DNA of 64,000 nt from Rhytidiadelphus loreus. Taxonomy: Eukaryota; Streptophyta; Bryopsida; Hypnales; Hylocomiaceae. How positions within the stretch are numbered: the first letter of the stretch is position 1; every line of letters starts with the position of its first letter. The DNA lies in assembly GCA_947034895.1 (NCBI GenBank), contig OX344765.1, positions 29,951,001 to 30,015,000 on the forward strand, in the 5' to 3' direction. Shown one piece after another: positions 45,615 to 57,400 of this stretch. A program made the position numbers and the translations under genes. The notes beneath the pieces are model-generated. The model did not search any database and was not told the DNA's origin. It was given only the letters and a program-made list of their open reading frames with translations.

Positions 45615-46662
45615 ATCTAAATTGAACACCTAAACCATCCAAACATCCATTCCTATCAAACAGACTTCTATGTAGTGACTTCTTATACTTAATTGTAATT
45701 GTCTGCTTATCGATTCTCTAGATTTTGATTTTATCACTAGGCTATATGATGGTTTCATTGGTTTAGGGAGCTTCAACTTTAAAAATTCATAGTAATTACA
45801 TATTTTATCCAAAAATACTATTTAAAAAAATAAAAATTCATAATTTTCAATTGCTAATACTATATAAATGTTACATACCTCCGACAATGGACTCTAAATA
45901 CAAACACAAAATATACTTATTAACAAGAACAAATCACAAGGAGCTCAAGCCACTTGTGACTATAGAGAAAGATCCATCTCCAAAGAGAGTCTCTTTACTC
46001 CCAAGCTTTGTCTTGTATAATAGAGGCTATCAATAAAGACCATTAGTCTTTGAGATAAACTAAGACTTCTTTTCTACCTTTAGCTTTCTATCCTTGGTTC
46101 TATTTAGAACCATCCACTAAAGCAAGTTCCAACACACATGTGTTTAACCTCAATGCACTAGTCATCAAGTAGAGTTGTCTAACTCCATTGTATAAATCCA
46201 TCATTTACAGATACTTATCCAATGCCCTTGTCATCCAACTAGAGTTGTCTAACTCTAGTGCACAAATCCACCATCTGGACTCTACTTGTCAACTACTGCA
46301 CATTTCATCATGGATTAGTTCATCCATCAATGCATTCAATCATGACACAATCATCATAAATTCTTTCATCTCTCGATGCATTCATCCATCAAAGGTTGTG
46401 ATAAGGGGCATGACACATCTAAGTTAAAAACACCCAAACCATTCGTGCACCCATTCCTATCAAATTGACTTCTATTGACTTTTTATACTTAATTGTCATT
46501 GATTGACTATTGATTTTCTAAATTTCCGTTTTATCATTAGGCTATATGACGGTTTCATTGGCCTAGGAAGCTTCTACTTAGAAAATTCATAGTAATTACA
46601 TATCTTATCAAAAATTATATTTAAAAAAATAAAAATTCAAGATTTCAATTGCTAATACCATG
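45615..46662 (+). repeat. Direct repeats of about 245 bp, 800 bp apart
   Basis: 45615-45862 and 46417-46662 share catccattcctatcaaa-type starts, tatatgatggtttcattgg against tatatgacggtttcattgg, and aaaattcatagtaattacat. Between them, 46140-46290 contains its own imperfect duplication (agagttgtctaactcca and agagttgtctaactcta). The spacing suggests miniature LTRs, but no primer-binding or polypurine site is seen. Confidence 0.55.
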
Positions 46663-47079
46663 TAATTGTTTTTTCTTGAAAAAGGTGCCTCCATGTATAT
46701 TGAATTGCTTATTTTGATGTTTTTTGATGTTTTCACCACGGCTTTTATTTTTGGCATTATAGTCCCAAATTGCTTTAGAAAAAAATAATTTGGCTAAAAC
46801 ATTAAGTTTTTTGCCATAAAACTTCAAATTAAAAAAATCTTGGATGAAATTGCCAAATTGTAGATTAAAATAGAATTATGCACATGTGATATATGCTAAC
46901 AAGATATTTTCTATCCAATATGTGGATGAATATTGAAATTTCAAGCACCACTATAACATTTTATATCGCCACTTTGACAATTCATAGCAAATGAAAAAAA
47001 CAAAAACGAAAACAAAAAAACAAAAACAAGAAACAAAAAAAACAAAAAAAATTCACTTTTCACCTCAGAGTGAAGAATC
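46663..47079. other. AT-rich spacer ending in a CAAAAA-rich tract
   Basis: 46990-47060 is an A-rich run of caaaaa-like units. It marks the boundary between repeat-rich DNA and the GC-richer LPAT region. Confidence 0.5.
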
Positions 47080-47154
47080 TTGAAGTTTAGGCTCTATCTC
47101 TTAGGCGTTAACTTCGGCGTAAATGCACACCAACCTCTGGCTTTCACCCACTAT

Positions 47155-47508
47155 ATGAGCTTTCGTTGCTTTCGTTGCGGAGGGTTTCGTGGCCGTTGTT
47201 CTTCGGCTTCAGTTGCTTTGGGTTTGCGGAGCTGCAGGCAGCGCATTGAGCTTCAGGGCGCGCTTTTCGGTGAGGAGGATTTTCATGGCACCTTGCTGAA
47301 AACTTCATGTTCCAGAGTGCGGTTTAGGTCTCACGAATCATCGTTTTCTATTGACCTTCTTCCTCCATTGATCGCGGCGCAAAGGGGGTTTTCTGGTTTC
47401 TCTTCGGGGTTCCTTCGCTCGTTATTATCGAGTTTTGTATCATATCCAGTCACATTTAGAAGCAATCATCTGATAATCATGGGATTAGTCTTTGGAATTA
47501 TCGCCTAA
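47155..47508 (+). CDS. Unrecognised ORF upstream of LPAT
   Basis: An open frame of 117 codons from ATG at 47155, open upstream to 47080, in GC-richer DNA. The product is rich in Arg, Ser, Phe and Gly with few acidic residues near the start (FRCFRCGGFRGRC, RGFSGFSSGFLRSL). That composition is like an organelle presequence. No continuation with conserved sequence was found before LPAT begins at 48690. It could be the first exon of an unknown gene, a retained gene fragment, or part of a long LPAT 5' leader with introns. Confidence 0.25.
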   Translation: MSFRCFRCGGFRGRCSSASVALGLRSCRQRIELQGALFGEEDFHGTLLKTSCSRVRFRSHESSFSIDLLPPLIAAQRGFSGFSSGFLRSLLSSFVSYPVTFRSNHLIIMGLVFGIIA

Positions 47509-48689
47509 TCATCGCGTAGTGGTAGTGTGAGCGTGAAGTTGGTACCGTGCACTTAGAGTATTGAAGACCTCGGCTTCACTTATGTTTAGTTGGTGTAGAT
47601 TTCGGCCGTTCGGAGAACAATGTATCTTTCGTGAAAAACGATGTAGGCGCCGACAAGAATGCTTGTGTGTTCACCGGAGCTATGGTGGTCACTCGGCTTG
47701 GATGATAATTTTCAGAATGGAGTGGATTGATCCGTTTACTCGAGGTTTCAGTTTTCATGCCCTATTTGTATTCCTTATTTTGCACGAATTGGCTTAGACA
47801 ATTGATGCTCGTTTTTTGGCAAGCAACTTCGGATGGCAACTTCCTTTTGGAGTGAAAGTTGGAGGGTTTAGTATTGCGACCTGGTAGTCTTCGTGTTGAA
47901 AATGCGCTCGGCGAAGCATATAGTGTTTAGTCGTAGTGGTTTACGTGCCTTTGAACCCTAAATTATTGTTCATTTCGAATTTGGAGTGACCATAGGGTTT
48001 ATCATCTCCCCCAGGTTTACTTCTATTGAGATGAATTAGGTATTTTACATTTCAAAGACCATTTGTTGGCGGCCCTGGAGCTCCTACAAACAAGATGATA
48101 TTGATGTTGGTAGGGTATCAATTTATTCATTGTGATATATAGTCGTTGCCATGAAAGGACTCCCTGGCCTGAGTGTTCATGTTCAGATGCTTTTTAGAGG
48201 CATCGGGAAAGGTCTTTTTCTATAAGATTTTGGTAAACAACTACATTGCACGATCTTATTTCCAACTCATTCCTTCTTAGACTACTAGTAAAATATTCGT
48301 GAGTGGTGGGAATTAAAATTTTGGGAGTTTGTTGATTAGGTGAGCCTCCATCAAAAGGTTCCCTGCTACTGTGGGACTCTATTTTCTATTGGTTTATTTT
48401 CTGAAGTCGTCACCAATAAATTCATAGATTATCTCCAGACTCAATCCTGTATTCAACCGTTTCTCTCTCTTCTATTTTGGATTATCTTTGATTTTTTGGG
48501 GGGTACTTATGAAGCTTCAACATTGGAATTTGGCAGTCAGAAGTGTGAAGTTTAGGAGAATTTTTCCATGAATTATCGGGGCCCTATGTAACTCTCGATA
48601 TTTTGTTCTCCACCTTCCCCGTGCATCAGTCTTTCCCCTACACTGGACTTGTTGGGACGAAGGACAGAGGGACAGAGGGAGGGAGAGCT
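47509..48689 (+). other. Gene-like, repeat-free region before LPAT
   Basis: No TTAA element or MITE is seen. Pyrimidine-rich stretches and possible splice sites suggest a long 5' leader or promoter of LPAT. The last 90 bp contain a purine run (gacagagggacagagggagg) just before the start codon. Confidence 0.35.
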
Positions 48690-51618
48690 ATGGAGGGCGG
48701 GGGGTCGCTCATCGCTTTGCCCTTAGGCTTGATGTTTTTCTTCTCAGGCCTCATCCTCAATGCCTTGCAGGTGCGTGTTTTCCCTTACTCCACAACTCCT
48801 TGGTTGTAATGGTTTTGAGTTTTTGTAGAAGAATCGCGATAGTTTTGATGCTATTGTGTTTGATAATTGCAGGTGCTCTCGGTGCTCTTCATACTGCCGT
48901 TCTCACGTAAGACATACCGGGTCGTGAATATGATCATGATGGAGGCCTTGTGGTCGCAGCTTATATGGCTTCTGGATTGGTGGGCAGGAGTGAGGGTGAG
49001 TGTGGCTTGTGCTTTCTTTCTTGTCAACGAGCTAATGCATGTCTCTGGTTACAAATTTTGATTGAAACGCCTTTGGTTACAGGTGCGGGTGTTCACAGAC
49101 AGGCAGACATGGGAGTATTTAGGTGCGTCTTCCAATTTTGGTTATTTTGTGATTGTGGTTGATTGATTGGTCTCCTGGGGTAGTGCTTTTTGTGTCTTAA
49201 CCCCTCAAGGACCAAGACCAAATTGTGAATTAGCATAATTCAGATCGGGCCAAATTTTATATCAGTAAAGGACATTGCTCGTGTCGGTGAGTACATAAAT
49301 AACAAGAGACTAAAGTGCACTCAAAACTACTAAGGAAAACTTAAGGCCCAATGTGGACCTCTTGGTCTTTTAGGGTTTAATATACTCTACACCGTGAAGA
49401 ACACAGAGGTTGACATATTTTTTTGGTTTCGTTATATTCCGTAGGTAATGAGCATGCGTTAGTGATAAGTAACCACCACAGCGACATTGATTGGCTCGTG
49501 GGGTGGTGTCTAGCCCAGGTTTTGTCTTCACCATTCCCCTTCCTGTTTTGTTTAATTCAGCTTTTTGCCTTTTTATTTGCTCTTGACCGAAGGTGAGGAG
49601 GCTTTGCATTGACAATAGCTACATTTGAGGAAGTAGCGTAGCTGCTTGTCAATTTAGGGTTGCAACAAGCATATAGCCGAAATTAGTCATGGTTATGGCG
49701 GAACTAACGCGGTGTTCGGGTTTTGTTGGTAGCGAGTGGGTTGTCTAGGTGGGACTCGAGCTGTCATGAAGAAATCGGCAAAGTTTCTCCCCGTCATTGG
49801 CTGGTCGATGTGGTTCTCGGAATACGTGTTTTTGGCAAGGAATTGGTCCTTGGACGAAAAAGTTTTGAAGGTTAGGATTATTCCTCCCTTGAATTTTTTC
49901 AGTCTATTTACTACTCTGAATCTGTTAGGGTTTAGGATTAGGTTTTATCTATAACTTTAAAGTATTTCAATTTCGGTGGCTGCAGGATGGTTATGCAAGT
50001 CTCAAGGGATTTCCAAGAACCTTGTGGGTGGCTCTCTTTGTCGAGGGTACTCGGTATACACAGGCAAAGCTTGAGGCTGCGCAAAAATTTGCAGCTGGTG
50101 CAGGGCTACGTATTCCAAGACATGTACTCGTTCCTCGCACGAAGGTGACTTGATCATCTTTGAGTGGTGTCTCCTGGTGCTGTTTGCTGAAACTGGAAAA
50201 AACAAAATCGAAGTGATATGTAGCCGCTTCGTAATGGAGGGTGCCTAAACAGAACAATTATGGTTCATTTTTTGAGGAATTCTAGCCTCCTCTGTACGTA
50301 TACTCTGACCTGGAAAATGATCATTATAGAAAAAATTTGACGCTGGCATTTGATTGGTATTACGGTTGTTGATTGCAGGGATTTGTATCAGCTGTGAAGA
50401 ATATGCGTGAGTTTATACCAGCAGTTTATGACGTAACTCTTGCTGTATCTAAAGAGCTTCCGAATCCTACCATGATCCGAATTTTCAGAGGGCAACCATC
50501 TGTGGTATAGCACAACTCTATATGTATGAACCCCACGTTCATTGAATGTTTGATCTTTTAGTAGATCGTTTTCAACATCGTTTTTGTTGATTCCATTCTT
50601 TGGTTCTGATGACGACCATTGGTTTCTTGGACAGGTGGATATACATTTGAGGAGGGTTCCCATGTCTGAACTTCCACAGGGAGACGATGAAATTTCTAAG
50701 TGGTGCCATGATGCTTTTGAAATCAAGGTTCTAGTGAAAATCCTTGACACTCACAAATTTTCTCGTTATGTGTTTGTTCCGACACAAGATGGCTAATTAA
50801 TCATTTTGTTTTACTGGACAGGACAATCGACTGGACCAGCATGAGAAAGAGAATTCTTTTGGGGAGGATTTGTATATTCCAATTGCACGACCTCTTGGAC
50901 CCCTTATCGTAAGTGAGAAAAACTATTGCAATGGGCATGATCTGGGTAGTTTGTGTCTATTAATATGTATTTGACCCCGAAATGCTTTGTTGATTTCCAG
51001 AGTCGGACCCTATTGTAATTTTCCTTCCTTGTGCAGGTCCAGTAATGGGAGTGCACACATATGCTGCTACATTCTTTGTATTATGTGCTGAACTCAACGA
51101 TTCGTGATGATGTGCAGATTGTGATCAGCTGGGCAATCACGTTGCTGGTATCGGCATGGTGGTTGCTTAGGCCAGTTTTAACCACTTGGAAAGGAGTTGC
51201 TTGGCTGGGAGGAGTTCTATTGGTCGTCATGATGTGTGTTCAGGTTTGTAACTACTGATGGCTTTGGTTAAATCTGGTCTCTCATCTGAAACTTGGAGGA
51301 AGTCTGTTTCGTGACTTCATCTCAGTTTGCATTTTTCCTGCACGTTCTCTCTTTCGTCAGTTGGTCTTCTCAAGAACTAACTGGATGCATACCACGAGAA
51401 GCGAAGGCTTTTTTCTTTACCATTGTGGTTGTGCTGTTTCGGTTATTGAACGAAAATGCTTAATGCTTTTAAAATTTGATATATCCGAATTGTGTGGTTG
51501 CTTCTTGTTCCACCAGGTTCTTATAATGTCTTCACAATCTGAGAGAGGCTCAGGTCCTGCAGCGAGAGCCAAGCAAAGAACGACAGTTTCTGTTGGTAAC
51601 GACAGAAAAACAGACTGA
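48690..51618 (+). CDS. LPAT: 1-acyl-sn-glycerol-3-phosphate acyltransferase (LPAAT, class of plant LPAT2/3), eleven exons
   Basis: It acylates lysophosphatidic acid at sn-2 to give phosphatidic acid in the ER Kennedy pathway. Exons: 48690-48770, 48873-48995, 49083-49122, 49445-49518, 49733-49870, 49986-50144, 50379-50504, 50635-50727, 50822-50908, 51118-51243, 51517-51618. Together they give 382 aa, the usual length for plant LPAT2. All splice phases fit; one codon (Gly82) is split between exons 3 and 4. Acyltransferase motif I is NHHSDID (91-97, the NHX4D form with His92 and Asp97). The substrate-binding motif is FVEGTR (170-175). [17 protein letters not shown] is typical of the family. There is a hydrophobic N-terminus (residues 6-27) and two hydrophobic spans near the C-terminus (about 308-350), followed by a Ser/Arg-rich tail. 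The ATG at 48690 aligns with the start of family members. A 184-bp TTAA element sits in intron 3. Confidence 0.96.
49197..49380 (+). mobile_element. TTAA-flanked element in LPAT intron 3
   Basis: It starts TTAA-cccctcaaggaccaaga and ends tcttggtcttttagggt-TTAA. The 17-bp inverted termini are clear. The interior is unlike the elements in the PGDH and ARM-like introns. It fills more than half of the 322-bp intron (49123-49444). Confidence 0.8.
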
Positions 51619-53533
51619 AGCGTGTGCTTATAATCAGCTTGCAATATTGTAGTATGCAGGAATGCCACCCCGATCCACCAATCCATCATGAAAAAATTTA
51701 GAAAATATACTGAAGATGCATTAAGACATTTGGTGGTTTAACCTGGCTGTACGAGTAATAGGAACGGTACAGTATTGAGTTGCGTCGATTTGTTTTCAAG
51801 GTAGTAGCAGGTAATTTCTCCTTCAAGTGTTGTATTTTTCCTTCGATGTCTCACCTTTACCTAGACGATACATTATTGGGGACATGTTTTAGCGTTGATT
51901 ATTGGATACCCCAATTTCCTACTCTTACGAAATTGTTTTTGATGAACCATGTGGCTCTTCATACTCTTAGTGAGCAGCCCTTCAGAATTACTTTTTGATT
52001 ACGAGTAATGTGTCTGGAAACCAGCAAACAATGAATCGCCTGTTCAATCCTCGTGCGTTACTTGGTTGATGTTTATATGAAACTTGCAGGTATTACCTAT
52101 GTAAAATCTGCCTATATCCTTTTTAAGTTCATTGAAATCTGGTTCAAGAAGTAGATCCTCAAGCCTAGTTTCGTCATTGCAAAATCGAGTGCCCATTAGC
52201 ATTTCTCTGAAACCAGGGCTGCTTGTGAACATGATCTTTATTGGTTTCAACTTTGAGCTGCCTTCATAATTGTGCTGATCAGTTGAGGAATTTTTCTAGT
52301 GTAAGGTAGCAGTCTCTTAAATGAAGCATGTAAGGGATAATGGACCTCTGTAGGAAAATCAGTAGAGTATAACATTTTTCACATATTTTGGTAGAAAGAG
52401 AAAAGAGAAACAGTTCTTTGACAATTTAAATTGTAATTTTCTGACTTAGAATTAATTAAGTATGAATTTTCAAAGTGAAAGGTGCATAGGTGCTCATAGA
52501 TTGGACCAATCTTAATCAAAATCAGCCTTTGAATGGAGCACTTCAAACTTAGGAAGTTTCTATAATTTTGACTCTCATAGAATGATCCACATTAAGCTTT
52601 CATTTATTTTAGCCTTACACGAATGTATATTTTACTCAAAGGGATTTAAGAACACAATTAAAAAGCAAAAAGTGCATTGAAGGAACTATGATCCATTTGA
52701 GCCTCTTGCTTTGCCCCTCCGACATTTGAGCTTCCTACTTTGTCCCTCCAACGTTCAAGCCTCCTACGTTAACCCTTAAACGACGAGTTGGTCACCATGG
52801 AAATCAATTGTTTTGGAATTGTGTAAATTGTTGGCTTAAAAAATGCAAAAACACTCATTGAAAGTCAAACTATTGTAGAAGACGTTACCTTTTCATACAA
52901 AATTTAGAGGATGAATAGTTGCACTTCTATCCCACATGGAGAGATTCTTTGTCATTCATACGTTTATGGGTTAAATATTTTCTGAAACATGATTATGCAG
53001 AAATACTTCATGTTTCAGAAAATATTTACACTAGAAAAATTCCTGCACATGAGTAGTCTCTGACTGCCCTTGCAGTTAATGTGAGGCTTGAAACTGTCAG
53101 ACTCTAGGAACTTACATCTGGTGCATATTGTCTTCAGTTGAAAGGAATCACATGAGTGTCATCAAACAACGGATAACATGTGGATATCACGATAGCAACC
53201 ATCAACTGAAATGTCACTCTTGACTATTAGAGCACTCTGGCTAATTTGATTTTCCAATTTGACTTTCACTATTGACTAATTTTGTACCTTTGAGCATGAT
53301 GGTACAATTATTTTGCCAAAATCTAATCAAAATATAGAGATATCTATTTTACAAAGTTTGGTCAAACAAGACTTCTCGTTGAACTCTTCATCTAAATCAT
53401 ACTTTTGTTTCAAAAAAGTTTTTTTTTAAACATGAACGATGTGCATATGGATGCTTCCTATATATCTATGCAGTTAATTTTTAAAATTCATGACCTATGT
53501 TTTTCAATCAATTATCAATTAAAACCATGAATA
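51619..53533. other. 3' flank of LPAT and intergenic DNA
   Basis: The first several hundred bases are probably the 3' UTR. Later sequence is AT-rich and contains a short perfect hairpin described separately. No ORF of note. Confidence 0.4.
52973..53027. repeat. Perfect 19-bp inverted repeat with 17-nt loop
   Basis: aaatattttctgaaacatg (52973-52991) is repeated as its exact reverse complement at 53009-53027. It has no link to a gene. Confidence 0.9.
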
Positions 53534-54573
53534 TTATCCCCTAAACGTCAAAGACTATGTTTTCACCAAAACTGCTCCAAAACTGCCCTTGCATTTACAA
53601 GCACCAAATTTTAGATGAAAAAAATTTCTGGACAAATATAATTGTAGGATCTTATAGTAAAATAGTTTGAAAAGATGTAGAAAAAATTTCAAAATTTTTC
53701 ACTGCATAGATTGTTGTTTGAAGTGACAAAAATCCTTTTTTTGGCCCTATGAAAACACGGGCAGCTGCACTTCACAAGGTCACATAAATATCCAAAATGG
53801 TTGTTACTCTTTGGATTCATTCCTCAAGTCAAGTTGGTTACATGCTTGAAAAAATTTAGATCATTTGGAATTGTACAACATATAGGAAAAAAATAGTAAG
53901 TAGAAAGAAGTAAATAATGATTAAAAATACTAAATTGTTAACAATTTATTTAAAGAATTGAAAAATGGCAATCCTAGTGGTTGTAATGTTGTAAATAAAC
54001 AATATACATCTATTGTTTTATTTTTTTCCAAAAATATTTAAAATAGACTTAAATAAAGGACTTCAAGGTTTATTTTAGAATAAAGATTCTATAACTATCC
54101 ACAACTAAACTCCTCATAACTTTCATGTATCTAAAATAAACCTTGAAGTTTTATTTTAGAATAAAGATTATCAAAATGAAATGATTCAAGGTTTATTTTA
54201 GAATAAAGATTATCAAAATGAAATGATTCAAGGTTTATTTTAGAATAAAGATTATCAAAATGAAATGATTCAAAGCTTTCCATGTATATAAAAATCTAGA
54301 GAATTAATTTCAAATTTTTGTTTTTTTAAAAGTGATTTTCAAAGAAGTTTTTTTTTTCTGCTCAGGTTGCCCGCCGAACACTAAAAATTACATATCATGC
54401 AATAACTTTTGAACCATGTAGTCAAAATCTATGAAAATTGTTGGGCCTTAAAGCTACTTCTTGGGCACATATTGTATGAAAATTTCAAAGAAAAAAATAA
54501 AAATTCCGTTTGTGGTGAGCTGCCCAAAATCGCTATGTTGCCAAAAAATGTTATTTGGACGTTTCCGGGTTAT
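53534..54573. mobile_element. About 1-kb TTAN-flanked element (family P), copy 1, TTAT at both ends
   Basis: The left end is TTAT-cccctaaacgtcaaag and the right end is tttggacgtttccggg-TTAT. TTAT reads the same on one strand at both ends. That fits a 4-bp target duplication and not an extension of the inverted repeat. The right part is homologous to the right arm of the 753-bp foldback (ttacatatcatgcaataact). A 42-bp unit is triplicated inside at 54151-54276. The left part resembles 54948-56065. Confidence 0.65.
54151..54276. repeat. 42-bp unit, three tandem copies
   Basis: Units start at 54151, 54193 and 54235 with ttattttagaataaagatta and end atgattcaaggt. The copies are nearly identical, so the expansion is recent relative to the host element. 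Confidence 0.95.
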
Positions 54574-54947
54574 ATGAAACAAATTCACCAAAAATGGAGT
54601 TTTGATTTTTTGAAATTGAAATATGGTATGCTTATTTGGGATTGAATAAGAATTGAATGTAAATTATACAAGACAAAAAATGCCAAATGTATTATGTATT
54701 TTTCAAAATTCTTTGAATGGCAAAATAAGATGTCCATAACATAGTTGTTGGATATTGCACGTGAGGGCCACTTTAGACAAGAAAGTGGTGAAATTGAAAT
54801 TCTACTTCAAAATTTGAAAGTTTCATGTTCCCCTACATCGATTACAATGACATGTGGTACTTTTTGACAAAAACACTTAATCACTAAAAGACTGGATGTT
54901 TGTTGATTAGACAATTGAAAATTCAAGTAGATTCCTACTAAATTAAC

Positions 54948-56065
54948 TTTACCCCCTAAAGGTTCATGATCCAAAAACGCTCTAAAACTACCATTTCTAG
55001 GGCAAAGAATTGCAATGAAAAAAAAATACATTTTCTTGCATATCCAACTATAAGTACTTGCATAAGACTTGCATGAGAATTTGTTGAAAAAGTTTCAGAA
55101 AAGTTGACCTTGTAGATATTAGTATCCAAGGTGAAAAAAAAGGTTTTTTAAACCTAACAATTGTAGCCTTGTAGGTTTTCAAACTTTGAATCCTCTTAAC
55201 TTAAATTTTTGGCATAATAGAGTTTTGAGGTTTAAATCTTTACAGTGGATAATTGAGTTGAGAATTAAATTTTTTTTAAATTGATTTTCACCCGTAAGAA
55301 AATTGTTAAGTAGAAATAGATACAAGACAAAAGGAAAAATTAAATTACAAATAGTTCTAAAATGGAATTCAAACATATCAATCCTAATGGTGAGATTGTT
55401 GTATAAACAATCTACAAGCAATGGACCTTTTTCTTTTGGAAAATTGTGAAAATTTGAATTTAGAAACAAATCCTATACAAAATGTTTTCAAGAAATTGTC
55501 TTGATTGGTTGCAAAACGAGACTCTTCATATCTTTCACATGACTAATCCAAATTGAATGAATAAAAATTTGAGTTTTCTTTTCAAGCTGATTTTGAGCTT
55601 AAGAGAGCATAATTTTTTTCATAGGCAATGATTGAAATAAAAACCATATTCCTCAAAAGCAAATAGACCTATCCTTGGACTTTGAAACCTGAAGGTCCAC
55701 GACATAGTCAAACATCATGTTCGGATTAAATTTATAAATATGTAATCTGAAATTTTTACCATAAATGAAGGCTAGAAATAAAAAATAATAATAATTTAAA
55801 ATTTAAAATCATTATAAACAAAGAAAATATAAATGAAAAACACACAACAATGTGTAATTTGGATTCTAACACTTGGAGTTTGGAATTGCAATAATTCTTT
55901 CAATTTTTGAACTTTTCTAAAATTTTAAAATAGAGTAGAATCAAATTTTGTTAAGCTTCTGTTTTTTATTTTAAATATAATACCAAAAATTGGTGTTTTG
56001 AAAGTTACAATCAAGGTTGACCAGAGTGCATTCAGTTTTGGGATGTGTGGACTTTTAGGGGTTGA
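54948..56065. mobile_element. Family P element, copy 2, about 1.1 kb
   Basis: It begins TTTA-ccccctaaaggttcatg and ends gtgtggacttttagggg-TTGA. Segments such as gttgtataaacaatctacaa and gactcttcatatctttcaca match copy 1 in order. No coding capacity is visible. The minus-strand frame at 55179-55469 is not family-like. Confidence 0.5.
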
Positions 56066-56454
56066 AAGGATGTTTTTGAAATTTGAATATGTACTTTTTT
56101 AGTGTGAGTGTGACTTTTTTTCCAATTGGATGTCTAGATCAAAAGTAATATGGTCTAAAGCTTATTGAGTTGGGTGGGCAACTTTGAGCAATGTGTGCAA
56201 AATTCTTCTTTAGGTTCTAAATTTAGCAAGTATGTAGTTAACATGATATAGGATGCAATTGTCCCCCATCCTACTTCAAAAGCTATGTGTAGTGTAAAAT
56301 TCTCACTCTTGTAGGAGTTAATGTCTATTGATGCGATTAGATAAGGCCAAGATAAATTTATTTTGTCTAATTTCAAAAACTATAATCTTTTAGTCTACAA
56401 TGTCAAAGTTTCCAAAATTTCTTCTACATATAATCATGTGGTAGTTTGGGTAGC

Positions 56455-57051
56455 CCTTCCCTAACTAAGTTGCTATTTTTAGTAGTTTATATATTTTTTA
56501 AATTATTTTTGAAGTTTGGTTTTAGCATCAAAATCCGATTTTAAAAATGATTGATCATGGGTTTTTTTTTTCAAGAATTTGTGCAAGGGTGTCCATAGTG
56601 ATCTTGATTTTCTATAGTGTTGAGGGCTCTTGGAAATGAGCCTCAAATACACTAGATCTTGGAGAAAAAATCACATTAGAAATTCATTTTAAAATATTGT
56701 AGAATAGATTTTGAGAAGCCATAAATTGATTGGGGTTATGCATGTTAGGCCCTTTATCCTCATACTTTTTTGGTGACCAAATTTTTAGATTTGACATATG
56801 AAAAGAGGATTGAAAGACGTCAAATCACTTTTGTAGTTTTAACACCTTCATGATCAAACATTATAATCTTTCAATCCATAAGTGATATTGTTGTGTTTTC
56901 TTTTCATGTGTGATATCTAACATGTCTAGTTTGAATTTGTAAGGTTACAATTTTTAAATTATTGATACAACTTATCAAAATGTTGTCTTATTGTTCAATT
57001 TAGAGTAAATTCCTAGAAGCTCAAAAAAGGCCTTTGGCATTTAGGGGTTAA
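56455..57051 (+). mobile_element. Family Q element, right end intact, uninterrupted
   Basis: It is closely similar to 15582-16826 from gttgctatttttagta to the right end ggcctttggcatttagggg-TTAA. The left TIR is missing. It lacks the hAT-like insert of the first copy and so gives the pre-insertion sequence. Confidence 0.75.
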
Positions 57052-57400
57052 TGATAGAAACAATACTCAATTGTTTATTGGAATGCATTTAGGTCTCGAT
57101 TAAGGTATATTGAAAATATAGCTGGTAAATTAGACTCAATAGAGCCGTGCACCCTATAAGGCCGTTCAAGAGCAGATATTAGGTTTGATGGGTTTGCCTT
57201 CACTGGACAAAGTGCACAGACTATGAGACTTGAGCCCTGACAGCTAGTTTTACCTCACCTTTTCATGTGAGTAGGTGAAAAAGGCATGACACCTTGAGGA
57301 AATCACCTTTGTCTTTTTTCTTCTGCTTGTTTGTTTGGGTGGGTTCTATTATAGGCAGCTTGTTGTATTTAGGGTACGGTTTAGGGTAATTGTGGACATT

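Noticed and set aside
45615..46662. Firm call of an LTR retrotransposon
   Set aside because: No primer-binding site, polypurine tract, TG...CA ends or coding domain could be seen; listed only as direct repeats.
47561..47797. Second gene-like frame upstream of LPAT
   Set aside because: The product is Arg/Cys-rich without any recognisable motif, and competing frames are equally open.
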